DNA of 64,000 nt from Flavobacterium sp. WC2421 (GCF_040822115.1 NZ_CP162004.1:2418001-2482000); one strand, 5' to 3'; positions 20,140 to 27,551 are shown, counted from the first letter of the stretch. The notes: generated from the sequence alone by a model not told the origin. Numbers and translations are program-made.

Positions 20140-20775
20140 TTATTTTTTAGCAATTTGTTTTAGATTGAAGCTGTCTAAAACCTCTTGCATTTCATGTAAA
20201 TGTATCAATACCATTTCCTGTTCAAAGCTTTGTGACAATTGAAGCAAATGTAATGGATCAAACAAAATTGGACTTAGAGAAAATTTTTCCAAAATAAAGA
20301 ATATTGCCTGATCAAGTGTTTTGTTACTGCAGAGGATAGTGTTGTTTTTGAGATGGATGTGAATGGTCTGTTTTTTACCATGTTCCTCCAAATTAATTGG
20401 AATGAATTTTACCTGATATTCTTTGAGATTGATATCCTGAATAATGAAAGGAGTGTCTAGTTTGTTTATCCTTTTTTCAATGGTTTCTTTTGAGTCTATA
20501 AAGGCCGTGAATCTCCATGTTTTTAATACTGGAGCATTGTCCGCCAGGTCAATAACTTGTTTGAATAATTTGTGATTGCCATTGGAGGTAATTATGAATT
20601 CGAATTGATCCGTTGAGCTTTTTGGAAAAACGATGATAAAGTCTAATTTCCTGCAATAGTAGTTGAGGTTTTGTTTGATCCAATAGCAGATTGTTTCTTG
20701 ATTTTCAGCCGAATGATTTAGAAGATTTTTGATGATATGGTGGTTGTCGAGGAACCAGTTCCAGAAGTTTTTCAT
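20140..20775 (-). CDS. Unknown 211-aa protein of element core 1
   Basis: I do not recognise a named family. It starts with an aromatic-rich segment (NFWNWFLDN) and has a conserved core (FIITSNGNHKLF, then DNAPVLKTWRFTAF). The paralogue at 46948-47589 shares this architecture (FWNWFQDN, LIITANGNPDYF, DNAPQLRNWKFTAF). There are no membrane segments and no signal peptide. It is the last gene of the element core in both copies, always just before cargo. The divergence between the copies with the core retained argues for a functional gene. Confidence 0.8.
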   Translation of the reverse strand: MKNFWNWFLDNHHIIKNLLNHSAENQETICYWIKQNLNYYCRKLDFIIVFPKSSTDQFEFIITSNGNHKLFKQVIDLADNAPVLKTWRFTAFIDSKETIEKRINKLDTPFIIQDINLKEYQVKFIPINLEEHGKKQTIHIHLKNNTILCSNKTLDQAIFFILEKFSLSPILFDPLHLLQLSQSFEQEMVLIHLHEMQEVLDSFNLKQIAKK

Positions 20776-20830
20776 AGTTAATTAGTGGTAAGTAGTGAAT
20801 AGTGAAAAGGTGTTGGGTTTTGGTGAATGG

Positions 20831-20857
20831 TGTCCCTCGACTGCGCTCGGGATGACA
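20831..20857. repeat. REP-like palindrome, copy 1
   Basis: A short palindromic element (CCCTCGACTGCGCTCGGGA core) lies between the 211-aa gene and the ATPase gene. It belongs to the same family as the elements at 21565, 27506 and 48601, with a consensus near CCTTCGACTCCGCTCAGG. Confidence 0.75.
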
Positions 20858-20864
20858 GTTTGGG

Positions 20865-21524
20865 TTAGCGTTTGTCATTTGATTTTATATTAAAACTGAT
20901 GAGGTTAAACATATTCCTCATTCTAGAACGGAGTCGATTGCCGTAAAGCATTTCTATTTCGGAGGCGGATAGGTTAGAGGTGAGGTGGGTAATGGAGTTA
21001 TTTTCTACAAATTGCTCATAACGACTGATCAATACCTCAGCCATTACATTGCAATCGTTTCCGAAATGTTTTATTTGTTGTTCGGCACCCAAATCATCAA
21101 AGCAATAGCCGGAAAGGCGGGATTGGAAATTTTGTTTTAGGGTGTATTTGTTGATGGCGTCAAAACCATTTTTGGCAAATTCGAAGGATAGTTCCCGGCA
21201 GGTTTTAATTTTATAATCGGACAAAGGATTTGCAAAAGGTCTTATGAGGTGCATTATTGAGGTTTTCCCGCATCCAATTGGACCAGACAATAAAATACCT
21301 TTTGAAAGATCGATTTGTTCTTTTAAAGCTGTGTTTTGGTCTTTGATCATGTAGATTATTAATTTGTAAATTGTTGGAATATCGAGGATGTTTATTTTAA
21401 AGGATTGACCGTAATGGGTTTTACCTTGGGATTCGACAAATGCTATGCATTTGTTGAAATCATAAACTTTGTGGCCATTTTGAATTTCGAAAGTGTCGGT
21501 TATTAATTTACAATGGTTCGGCAT
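20865..21524 (-). CDS. DnaC/IstB-like AAA ATPase (helicase-loader type)
   Basis: Walker A is SGPIGCGKTS and Walker B is YCFDDLGAEQ. A sensor segment (HLTSNLSASEIE) and a terminal arginine cluster (GNRLRSRMRNMF) follow, as in DnaC/IstB-type helicase loaders. I place the start at 21524 (MPNHCK), giving 219 aa, because the paralogue at 47691-48353 begins with the matching MTNHCK. In both copies this ATG overlaps the stop of the preceding gene by 17 nt, which suggests translational coupling. A longer frame to 21575 would include REP-derived sequence and is not conserved. Likely role: replication of the excised element, with the preceding initiator-like protein. Confidence 0.82.
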   Translation of the reverse strand: MPNHCKLITDTFEIQNGHKVYDFNKCIAFVESQGKTHYGQSFKINILDIPTIYKLIIYMIKDQNTALKEQIDLSKGILLSGPIGCGKTSIMHLIRPFANPLSDYKIKTCRELSFEFAKNGFDAINKYTLKQNFQSRLSGYCFDDLGAEQQIKHFGNDCNVMAEVLISRYEQFVENNSITHLTSNLSASEIEMLYGNRLRSRMRNMFNLISFNIKSNDKR

Positions 21525-22458
21525 AATTCTTATAGTTTGAAATTTGCAGGTGATTGGGTTTTGGTCCTTCGCCAAGCTCAGGATGGCGGTTTGATTTTGT
21601 TTGGAATTTGTTTTGGTTCATTATCCAGTTTCTTGCTGAAGCTTTCCAATCTTTCATTTTAGTTTTTCCGCCTACTAACCATCCAATGCTAGAATAGTAA
21701 TTGAAAAACTTGTTGGCTTCTGTTTCAGAACTTTCTTTAAAAGCGAAATACTCCAGTATCATTTCAACAGAAGGGATGATTCCGTTTTTGTTTGCTTCTT
21801 CTTTTTTGGCGCAACTTTTTTCTTTTTCTTGAATTTCTTCAAGAGCTGTATTTGAATTTTTAGAATTTAAAATTTCAGATTTGCTATATATATCTTTGTT
21901 TATATTGTTTGTATATGTTTTATTATTATATATATATACCTGTTCATCAACCTGTTCAATATGCTGTTCATTTTTTAGCCTGGTTTTATTTTGAACGGGT
22001 TGTCCGTTTTGCTTTTGGTTTATATTTAATTTTAAAGTGTTAATTTTTAATGTATTATGGTTATTTACTTTGTCAACAACTTGTTCGCTTTTTGAATTGG
22101 TCAAATTTTGAACGGGTTTGTTTTTTGAACTAGTAAGGGGTTCAAATTTTGGTCTGTTATTTAAGTCGTCAGAGAAATTTACCATAATGACATTAGAACA
22201 GGAATGTGGGTTGAATGTGGGTAGATATTCCATAAAACCAAGTGCTTGCAATTCTTTCATACACTTATGATAGGTTGCTTTGGAATTTATTTTGCTGGCT
22301 TTCATAATTTCTTCGCGTGAAATACCAGTTGGATTTTTGAACCTGTTGACGTTCCAACATTGAAAGAGTGCCAAATAGAGCGAAATGTGTGTTGGATTTA
22401 TTGCGTTTTCATTATTGATTTTATTGAAAAATCCGGTGAGGTGTTTGATGTAATTCAT
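21508..22458 (-). CDS. Replication-initiator-like winged-helix protein
   Basis: The protein has 316 residues. The first 110 form a predicted winged-helix domain (ISREEIMKASKINSKATYHK), nearly identical to the copy at 48337-49257. A long low-complexity Asn/Lys/Gln linker follows, then a conserved C-terminal block (MILEYFAFKESS, GWLVGGKTKMKDWK) like that of DnaD-type primosomal proteins. The segment NRHPELGEGP near the C-terminus is encoded by a REP-like palindrome (21565-21587) and is absent from the paralogue. Gene order (initiator then ATPase loader, overlapping) resembles small plasmid or phage replication modules. The exact family is not recognised. Confidence 0.82.
   Translation of the reverse strand: MNYIKHLTGFFNKINNENAINPTHISLYLALFQCWNVNRFKNPTGISREEIMKASKINSKATYHKCMKELQALGFMEYLPTFNPHSCSNVIMVNFSDDLNNRPKFEPLTSSKNKPVQNLTNSKSEQVVDKVNNHNTLKINTLKLNINQKQNGQPVQNKTRLKNEQHIEQVDEQVYIYNNKTYTNNINKDIYSKSEILNSKNSNTALEEIQEKEKSCAKKEEANKNGIIPSVEMILEYFAFKESSETEANKFFNYYSSIGWLVGGKTKMKDWKASARNWIMNQNKFQTKSNRHPELGEGPKPNHLQISNYKNYAEPL
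21565..21587. repeat. REP-like palindrome inside a coding sequence, copy 2
   Basis: The element TCCTTCGCCAAGCTCAGGA plus flank lies within the 3' part of the initiator-like gene and encodes the peptide RHPELGEG on the minus strand. It keeps the reading frame open. The paralogous gene has no such insert at the matching place. Confidence 0.75.
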
Positions 22459-22557
22459 TGTCTGAGTATTAAGATGGTTGTATTAAGAATTAAGACTTTT
22501 ATTTTGCAGTCGCAGACTTCACAAGTTCCGTTGCAGTTGTTATCGGTTGTTTTCATC

Positions 22558-22860
22558 TTATTTATCGAGCATTTTTTTTAAGTCGTCGTATTTGTAATAG
22601 AGGATGCCACCGATACGGTTGAAGTTTAGTGTTCCGTTGATGCGAAGATTCTGTAATGTGCCTGGAGAAATTTTCAAGAGCTTTCGTACTTCGGAAGATT
22701 TGAGCCATTGGGCAGGTTGTTCTGCTGCTGGCATAGCTGATTGAATTTCGTGCAGTAGCGCATTGCCAAAGTTGAGGAGATCTCTTTTTGTCACTACTTG
22801 GTGGTTTAACAACTCAAAGTTGTCGATTTCCGGGAAGAGTTTTTTTGGATGTAAGTTCAT
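22558..22860 (-). CDS. MerR/excisionase-type HTH protein
   Basis: About 100 residues. The C-terminal half (WLKSSEVRKLLKISPGTLQNLR, shown in part) is a typical Bacteroidota helix-turn-helix of the excisionase class, ending in an RIGGILYYKYDD wing. I place the start at MNLHPKK (22860); an in-frame ATG at 22890 would add ten residues. The paralogue is at 49327-49617. It lies between the RteC gene and the replication genes. Likely roles are recombination directionality or control of the replication genes; the palindromic repeats upstream (22917-23100) are candidate binding sites. Confidence 0.85.
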   Translation of the reverse strand: MNLHPKKLFPEIDNFELLNHQVVTKRDLLNFGNALLHEIQSAMPAAEQPAQWLKSSEVRKLLKISPGTLQNLRINGTLNFNRIGGILYYKYDDLKKMLDK

Positions 22861-22916
22861 AATGAAAGTGTTTGATTTGTTATAGTACAAAACAACTTCA
22901 TTTGATTCTTTTTTAA

Positions 22917-23100
22917 ACCCAAGGTGTACCCAAGTTGGGTTGTATTTTCCTTAAAAAAGTATGTAATCCCTTTATTTACGGGGTTTGTTTTTCAAACTTT
23001 AACATAAATGGTTAATTTCTCCGTTTTTAATTTGTTGGAAGTCTCAATGAAAATATGGGCTTGACGAAGGAAACCTAAGTTGAACCCAAGTTGGGTTCTA
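22917..23100 (-). repeat. Pair of iteron-like repeats upstream of the HTH gene
   Basis: The palindrome ACCCAAGTTGGGT occurs at about 22928-22940 and again at about 23086-23098. On the minus strand each is followed by a related half-site (CACCTTGGG; CAACTTAGG). The units are about 27 bp long and 157 bp apart. They lie between the RteC terminator and the HTH gene, where operators or replication iterons would be expected. Confidence 0.55.
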
Positions 23101-23127
23101 AATTCTTACAAAAGGAATTTTAGTGAT

Positions 23128-23153
23128 AAAAAAACCAAGTCGAAGACTTGGTT
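23128..23153 (-). terminator. Rho-independent terminator after the RteC-like gene
   Basis: AACCAAGTC and GACTTGGTT form a perfect 9-bp stem with a GAA loop. On the minus strand it is followed by seven T, just 8 bp after the RteC stop codon. Confidence 0.85.
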
Positions 23154-23161
23154 ATGAAAGG

Positions 23162-24001
23162 TTAAAAATCCTCCCCTCTAAATTTATTGTTTGCGACATC
23201 AGAGAGATTTTGAAGAAATATTGCGTTAAGGGGATATCTCTTTTTGATGTCTTGCAGACATCGATAAAGCGCTTTTTCATCTAAATCAATATTAAATGCA
23301 TTGCTAAACCCTCTAGCAATTTCTTTTATGTCAATGTTGCCGCCATTCAACATTTTTTTATAATATAAACCATAGATCATCTCTGCAAATTCCACTTTAG
23401 TCCCTGTCCAAGTAATTTTGTTATTCGTTGGATTGTATTTTGTTTTGATATTACCATTCAACTCATCCAGCTTGTTTTCTAAATGACCGGATAACATATC
23501 GTTTGCTATAATAGTTGCTACATTAAAATCATGTGAGGTGCTAAGCTTTGAATCGTAATTAATAAGATAACAATCGTACTTGAAGATATCTTTGTAACTG
23601 CGTCTTACAAAAAGATCTTCATCTCTGACTGATGTTCTCGAACGATAGTATCCATAAAAGTCTTTATTGTTTACAACATATTTATGAATTCTGGTCAGTG
23701 ATTCCTCGTAATGCTTTCTTTTATGTTTTTTGTTTGGAGGTAATGAAGTTTCTACTTTTAACAACTCTTTATAGAACAGCAGTTTTGAAACCATTCTTGG
23801 TTTTAATTCTTTGAAAAAATAGATTTCTTCTTGTAAGGTTTTAAAAACATGTTTTTTTAGCCATTTGAAAATTTCCTTTAATTTATTTTCAATGTATTGT
23901 ATTATTTCTATTGCAATAACCAAAATGTCATCCGAAGTGTTTCTAAGGCTTTCATATTCTTTTTCAAATTCGGTAAAATAGCTGATATAATTGAGTTCCA
24001 T
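23162..24001 (-). CDS. RteC-like regulator
   Basis: About 279 residues from the ATG at 24001; a TTG nine bases upstream would add three residues but lies at the edge of a hairpin. The overall pattern matches RteC-family proteins: helical N-terminus, a middle with YYRSRTSVRDEDLFV, and a C-terminal block (KITWTGTKVEFAEMIYGLY, then NIDIKEIARGFSNAF). RteC activates excision genes in CTnDOT-type conjugative transposons. The paralogue at 50009-50842 shares the block KVLLWTAPKTALTELIYALY. A perfect 16-bp inverted repeat sits directly upstream of the start, suggesting hairpin or operator control. Confidence 0.85.
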   Translation of the reverse strand: MELNYISYFTEFEKEYESLRNTSDDILVIAIEIIQYIENKLKEIFKWLKKHVFKTLQEEIYFFKELKPRMVSKLLFYKELLKVETSLPPNKKHKRKHYEESLTRIHKYVVNNKDFYGYYRSRTSVRDEDLFVRRSYKDIFKYDCYLINYDSKLSTSHDFNVATIIANDMLSGHLENKLDELNGNIKTKYNPTNNKITWTGTKVEFAEMIYGLYYKKMLNGGNIDIKEIARGFSNAFNIDLDEKALYRCLQDIKKRYPLNAIFLQNLSDVANNKFRGEDF

Positions 24002-24003
24002 AA

Positions 24004-24052
24004 AATACAAAATGGTTTAAATTGAGAGTATCAAAATAAACCATTTTGTATT
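24004..24052 (-). promoter_or_regulatory. Perfect 16-bp inverted repeat upstream of the RteC-like start codon
   Basis: AATACAAAATGGTTTA (24004-24019) and its exact reverse complement (24037-24052) flank a 17-nt loop. The repeat ends two bases from the ATG at 24001, so an RNA hairpin would cover the translation start. It has no T-run, so it is not a terminator. It could equally be a protein operator. The second RteC copy lacks it. Confidence 0.65.
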
Positions 24053-24100
24053 GATAATATGTCATACTATTCGCTATAAAGTTATTAACAGCACCTAAGC

Positions 24101-25348
24101 CTAACGAATGCTTAACTTTTTATCGTTTAGTGCCTTGGAAGCGAATTTTGATTTTAAAATCATCATATCCTCACTGATTTTTTTGTCCAAGATTTTAGCG
24201 TAGTGCTGCGTGGTTTTAAGGCTGGTGTGCCCCAACATTTTGCTGACTGTTTCCAATGGAACGCCGTTAGAAAGTGTTATGGTTGTGGCAAAAGTGTGGC
24301 GGGCAATATGAAAGGTCAAATCTTTTTTGATTTCGCATACATCAGCAATTTCTTTGAGATAGGCATTCATTTTTTGATTACTTAAAATAGGGAGGAGGCG
24401 TTTCTCGTTTTTGCAAACCGGATAATCTGCATATTTGTCGATGATATCTTTTGCCGTTGGCAATAATGGAATTTTAGAAGCGGTATCGGTTTTTTGGCGG
24501 TTCTTGAAAATCCATTTATCACCATCTATTCCTAAGGAAATATTATCCAGTGTTAATTGTTTGACATCTATGTAAGCCAAGCCTGTAAAGCAGCTAAAAA
24601 CGAATATGTCGCGAACGAGTTCCAATCGCTCGGAAACAAATTCTTTGTTCATCATTTGCTCTATTTCAGTCTCAGATAGGAACTCTCGAACTACTTCTTT
24701 GACTTTTGCTTTGTAATTGGCGAAAGGATCCTTGTTGAGCCATCCATTGGCCAAACACTGGTTGATGATTTTGTGGAAGTTCTTGATGTACTTTACAGCA
24801 GTGTTATTAGCGCATTTTCGTTCGCTACGTAGATAGAATTCATATTCCATGATAAATGCATGATCAATTTTTTCGATATTGATATCCGTCAGATTGTATT
24901 TCCAGAAAATAAAATTTTTGGTGTGCTTCAACGAGGTTTCGTAGCGTTCCAAAGTTCCAGCTGCATAGTCCTGCCCAACCAGTTCTTTGATTTTGCGATT
25001 GTGTTCCAGGAAAATGGGGATTAACATTCGTTCCCGTTCTTTTTTGCCGGATAACTCATTCCTGTAGGAGTCAAAGGTTATTGGGATGTCTTTTTTGATT
25101 AAATTTTTCTCCACATTTAAAATCTTTGATTTTAAATTGTCAAGATGTCCATTGATTGAACGAGCTTCTTCCGAAGTCCCTCTCATTTTAGACATTTCGG
25201 AGTGCCATTTGTCGGGGTCTACAAATTTGCCAGTGCTGTTGTCCAGTCGTCTGCCATTGACTGTAATTCTTTGAAAAATTGGAGCCAAACCTTGAGCATT
25301 GACTTTGGCTCTTTTTAAATAAAAAAGGATTGAAATTGTTGTGTCCAT
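24101..25348 (-). CDS. CTnDOT-type tyrosine recombinase (integrase)
   Basis: 415 residues. It has an N-terminal Arm-type and SAM-like domain, then a catalytic domain with HIARH (HxxR) near 349, LGHTSLKTTQHY with the nucleophilic Tyr near 383, and the beta-hairpin Lys region RQKTD. The box I segment reads FTGLAYIDV near 255, so the first catalytic Arg of most tyrosine recombinases (TGLR) is Ala here; IntDOT also lacks this Arg. It is the outermost gene of element core 1, transcribed leftwards, with a candidate promoter at 25442. It should integrate and excise the element. Confidence 0.93.
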   Translation of the reverse strand: MDTTISILFYLKRAKVNAQGLAPIFQRITVNGRRLDNSTGKFVDPDKWHSEMSKMRGTSEEARSINGHLDNLKSKILNVEKNLIKKDIPITFDSYRNELSGKKERERMLIPIFLEHNRKIKELVGQDYAAGTLERYETSLKHTKNFIFWKYNLTDINIEKIDHAFIMEYEFYLRSERKCANNTAVKYIKNFHKIINQCLANGWLNKDPFANYKAKVKEVVREFLSETEIEQMMNKEFVSERLELVRDIFVFSCFTGLAYIDVKQLTLDNISLGIDGDKWIFKNRQKTDTASKIPLLPTAKDIIDKYADYPVCKNEKRLLPILSNQKMNAYLKEIADVCEIKKDLTFHIARHTFATTITLSNGVPLETVSKMLGHTSLKTTQHYAKILDKKISEDMMILKSKFASKALNDKKLSIR

Positions 25349-25441
25349 AATTGGTAACCTTTAAGTTAATAGAAATTTAGAAAAACTATCAACTCAAAAC
25401 AAGATGTTCAATGAATGAACCTCTTATTTTAAAAGGGTTTA

Positions 25442-25449
25442 CAAAGGTA
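25442..25449 (-). promoter_or_regulatory. Candidate -7 element of the integrase promoter
   Basis: On the minus strand the sequence reads TACCTTTG, an exact match to the Bacteroidota -7 consensus TAnnTTTG, about 95 bp upstream of the integrase start. No clear -33 TTG is found at the expected distance, so support is partial. Confidence 0.35.
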
Positions 25450-25496
25450 GGGGCACAATGTTTTTGAAATTTTAAAGTGCACCGAATTGTACCCCT
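25449..25496. repeat. Imperfect inverted repeat upstream of the integrase
   Basis: AGGGGCACAAT (25449-25459) and ATTGTACCCCT (25486-25496) pair at 10 of 11 positions with a 26-nt spacer. It overlaps the candidate integrase promoter. It could be an operator or an arm-type binding site for the integrase or HTH protein. Confidence 0.45.
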
Positions 25497-25540
25497 TTAG
25501 AATGAGAAACTATGAATAATTTGGATAGGGAGTAAATTAA

Positions 25541-25574
25541 AAAACCCTCTAAATCATACGATTTAAAGGGTTTT
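25541..25574. terminator. Bidirectional hairpin terminator
   Basis: AAAACCCT and AGGGTTTT enclose AAATC and GATTT around an ATAC loop. A run of A precedes it and a run of T follows, so it can terminate on either strand. Confidence 0.75.
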
Positions 25575-25595
25575 AGTTGGTTTTTTGAAATAACC

Positions 25596-25615
25596 AGCGG
25601 AGAAAGAGGGAGTTG
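25596..25615 (-). other. tRNA-3'-end-like sequence, possible attachment-site core
   Basis: AGCGGAGAAAGAGGGAG on the plus strand is the reverse complement of a typical tRNA acceptor/T-arm end (CTCCCTCTTTCTCCGCT). No T-loop or other tRNA part follows on the 5' side. It is 20 bp from a terminator, as would follow a real tRNA, and 250 bp from the integrase start. It could be an att core or scar; no second copy was seen in the window. Confidence 0.4.
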
Positions 25616-25839
25616 TTTGTTTTTCTAAAGCGCCGTAAAATAAGGCTTCGCAAAGCTTTTATTTTAAGTGACACCTCAACTGACACCTCTCAATATGTTA
25701 GCAAATTGTTCTAAATTCCAATTACCAAATATAAGTGTTTTTTTGCTGGAATTAATGATTAATTGTCATAATTTGAACTGGTTAACCATTTTTTTTAAAC
25801 AGGCATTGGTTCAAAATTTAGTTACCTAAAATATAATTT

Positions 25840-26043
25840 CTACCCAATTATCAAAGGTTCAACTTGTTCAATTTTTAAGCTGGTATATTGGCAAAACTCC
25901 TCGACAGATACAAACTCATTTTGGAGCTTGTTGAGCTCCTTTCTTATTTTTTGAAGTAGTCTAATACTTTGGCGATAACTCTTTCCGGTTATGCGTTGTA
26001 TATCCTTAGGGTATATACATAATCTATTGTTTTTGGCTCTCAT
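25840..26043 (-). CDS. Small putative DNA-binding protein (67 aa)
   Basis: 67 basic residues, with an HTH-like segment (IYPKDIQRITGKSYRQSIRL) and a C-terminal acidic stretch (SVEEFCQYTSLKIEQV). It stands alone on the minus strand between the integrase junction and the plus-strand cassette. I do not recognise a named family. Small proteins of this style accompany mobile elements in flavobacteria. Expression is uncertain because no promoter was identified. Confidence 0.55.
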   Translation of the reverse strand: MRAKNNRLCIYPKDIQRITGKSYRQSIRLLQKIRKELNKLQNEFVSVEEFCQYTSLKIEQVEPLIIG

Positions 26044-26353
26044 ACTCTATCTATGACTTTGATTGGGCTTTGCCTAGCTTGAAACCTATATGGTTCAAGT
26101 TCTGGCATTCCATAAAAATAGTAAATAATTCCTTTGGTTTAGAAGCGGAAATCTACTCCCGTCAATGTTGGTTGTAAAAGGGTATTTAGGTCATTTTATG
26201 CCATTTGTGTCACAAAGTGACATATGGGATAGGGGAGTCTTTTTTATGTGATTTAATTGGCTAAAATTTGTTTCATAATCAATCGAAAAGTGTTGCAACA
26301 GGATGATGATTGAAAGAGTTTTAATTGAATAATTAATCTAAATTTTAGGAATT
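26044..26353. other. Intergenic, divergent promoter region
   Basis: 310 bp without an ORF, lying between the small minus-strand gene and the plus-strand MARQKG gene, so it should hold both promoters. I saw GTGTCACAAAGTGACAT near 26207-26223, a short palindrome that might be an operator. No exact TAnnTTTG was found on the plus strand. Confidence 0.45.
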
Positions 26354-27109
26354 ATGGCAAGACAGAAAGGCATAATTAAATTGAAGGGTACTATCGGAGA
26401 TATTACCTTTTACAAAACCAAAGATGGGCATTTGGCCCGTGAAAAAGGTGGTGTTGATGCGAGCAGAATTAAAAGTGATCCTGCATTTCAAAGAACCCGT
26501 GAAAACGGGGCCGAATTTGGAAGGGCAGGTAAAGCCGGTAAAACGCTCAGAACAGCTTTGAGAACTTTGCTTATTAATTCTGCTGATAGTAGAATGGTGA
26601 GCCGTTTAACCCAGTCTATGGTCAAAGTGATTCAAGCGGATTTAGTGAACGACAGAGGGTTGCGTAATGTAATTGATGGAGAAGCGGAATTGCTTGTGGG
26701 TTTTGATTTTAATATCACTGGAAAATTAGGGACTACTTTATTTGTTCCTTTTGTAGGTACAATTGATAGAGTGGCTGGTGAGATTTCGGTTGCGGTGGAT
26801 CCTTTTGTACCTGCCAATATGATTGCTGCTCCAGGTGGAACAACTCACTATAAAATTATTTCAGCGGGAGCCGAAATTAATTTTGAGGCGGAAACTTTCG
26901 TTGTTTCTAGTTCTGAAACAGTCATCCAACCGTGGGATTCAACTCCAGTAGTAGCCATTAATCAATTGAATGCAGTGACTCCAAACAGTGTAAGTCCGTT
27001 GTTTTTAGCTTTAGGTCTGGAGTTTTATCAGGAGGTAAATGGAAAAATGTATCCATTGAAAAATGGGGCTTACAATCCGTTGTCATTGGTACAGGTAAGC
27101 GGTCTGTAA
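26354..27109 (+). CDS. Conserved Bacteroidota protein, MARQKG family (251 aa)
   Basis: 251 residues. The N-terminus MARQKGIIKLKGTIGDITFY is followed by a basic, helix-rich segment (residues 30-90), then beta-rich sequence. I recall such proteins as conserved hypotheticals near DUF5675 genes in Bacteroidota but know no function. It is first in a plus-strand cassette and is followed after 1 bp by the DUF5675 gene. There is no signal peptide. The architecture (basic N-terminus, beta-rich C-terminus) would suit a structural or particle protein, which is speculation. Confidence 0.8.
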   Translation: MARQKGIIKLKGTIGDITFYKTKDGHLAREKGGVDASRIKSDPAFQRTRENGAEFGRAGKAGKTLRTALRTLLINSADSRMVSRLTQSMVKVIQADLVNDRGLRNVIDGEAELLVGFDFNITGKLGTTLFVPFVGTIDRVAGEISVAVDPFVPANMIAAPGGTTHYKIISAGAEINFEAETFVVSSSETVIQPWDSTPVVAINQLNAVTPNSVSPLFLALGLEFYQEVNGKMYPLKNGAYNPLSLVQVSGL

Positions 27110-27110
27110 G

Positions 27111-27536
27111 ATGGTTTTAGTGTTGAATAGAAGCTATTTTCCCGAGGGAACACAAGGATTTTTGGAATGGAACGGCACTTTAGTTTGTTATACCATCGAG
27201 TTGCCTTGGTTGCAAAACCAACAACGAGTTTCTTGTATTCCCGAAGGAGAATACGTTTTACAGAAGCGTTTTAGCCCAAAATTCAAATGGCATTTGCATT
27301 TAAAAAATGTTCCAGGTCGAGATTTTATATTAATCCATCCTGCTAATGATGCTAAAAAAGAACTGTTGGGCTGTATCGCTCCCGTAACGATACAAACCGG
27401 AATAGGGAAGGGCAGCGGCTCTCGAATAGCGTTGGAGAAGTTGAAAGCTCTTGTTTATAAAGCTTTGGCAAACAACGAAGAAGTGAAAATAAAGATCCAA
27501 TCTAATCCTTCGACTCCGCTCAGGATGGCAAGGTAA
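27111..27536 (+). CDS. DUF5675-like protein (141 aa)
   Basis: 141 residues. The sequence (CYTIELPW, IPEGEYVLQKRFSPKFKWHLHL in part, DFILIHPAND, LGCIAPV) matches the DUF5675 family as I know it; members keep a His/Asn/Asp set and resemble small hydrolase or L,D-transpeptidase-like beta folds. The last residues (NPSTPLRMAR) are encoded by a REP-like palindrome at 27506-27530, so the natural C-terminus has been replaced or extended. It lies 1 bp after the MARQKG gene and before two small membrane proteins, an arrangement reminiscent of lysis cassettes. Confidence 0.8.
   Translation: MVLVLNRSYFPEGTQGFLEWNGTLVCYTIELPWLQNQQRVSCIPEGEYVLQKRFSPKFKWHLHLKNVPGRDFILIHPANDAKKELLGCIAPVTIQTGIGKGSGSRIALEKLKALVYKALANNEEVKIKIQSNPSTPLRMAR
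27506..27530. repeat. REP-like palindrome forming the end of an ORF, copy 3
   Basis: TCCTTCGACTCCGCTCAGGA plus flank lies in frame at the 3' end of the DUF5675-like gene and encodes PSTPLRM. It belongs to the same family as the copies at 20831, 21565 and 48601. Confidence 0.75.
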
Positions 27537-27551
27537 AAAAGTAAAGTAATT

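Larger units (their letters stand above)
20140..25348 (-). mobile_element. Integrative element core 1 (integrase to 211-aa protein)
   Basis: Six co-oriented genes, in transcription order: tyrosine recombinase, RteC-like regulator, HTH protein, replication-initiator-like protein, DnaC/IstB-like ATPase and an unknown 211-aa protein. Five of the six recur in the same order at 46948-50842. Integrase plus RteC is typical of Bacteroidota integrative elements. No relaxase or conjugation genes are visible, so it resembles a mobilizable element or a remnant. The defence operon follows immediately downstream as probable cargo. Confidence 0.7.
25349..25839. other. Junction region right of the integrase
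   Basis: 491 bp without a credible gene. It holds a candidate integrase promoter, an imperfect inverted repeat, a strong bidirectional hairpin terminator and a tRNA-3'-end-like sequence, each listed separately. A short direct repeat, TGACACCTC, occurs twice near 25668-25690. Confidence 0.6.

Noticed and set aside
21525..21575. Longer N-terminus for the core 1 loader ATPase
   Set aside because: It runs into REP-derived sequence and is not shared by the paralogue, whereas MPNHCK/MTNHCK are aligned starts.
25596..25615. A complete tRNA gene at the att-like site
   Set aside because: Only the acceptor-end segment is present; no T-loop, anticodon arm or D-arm can be formed from the flanking sequence.
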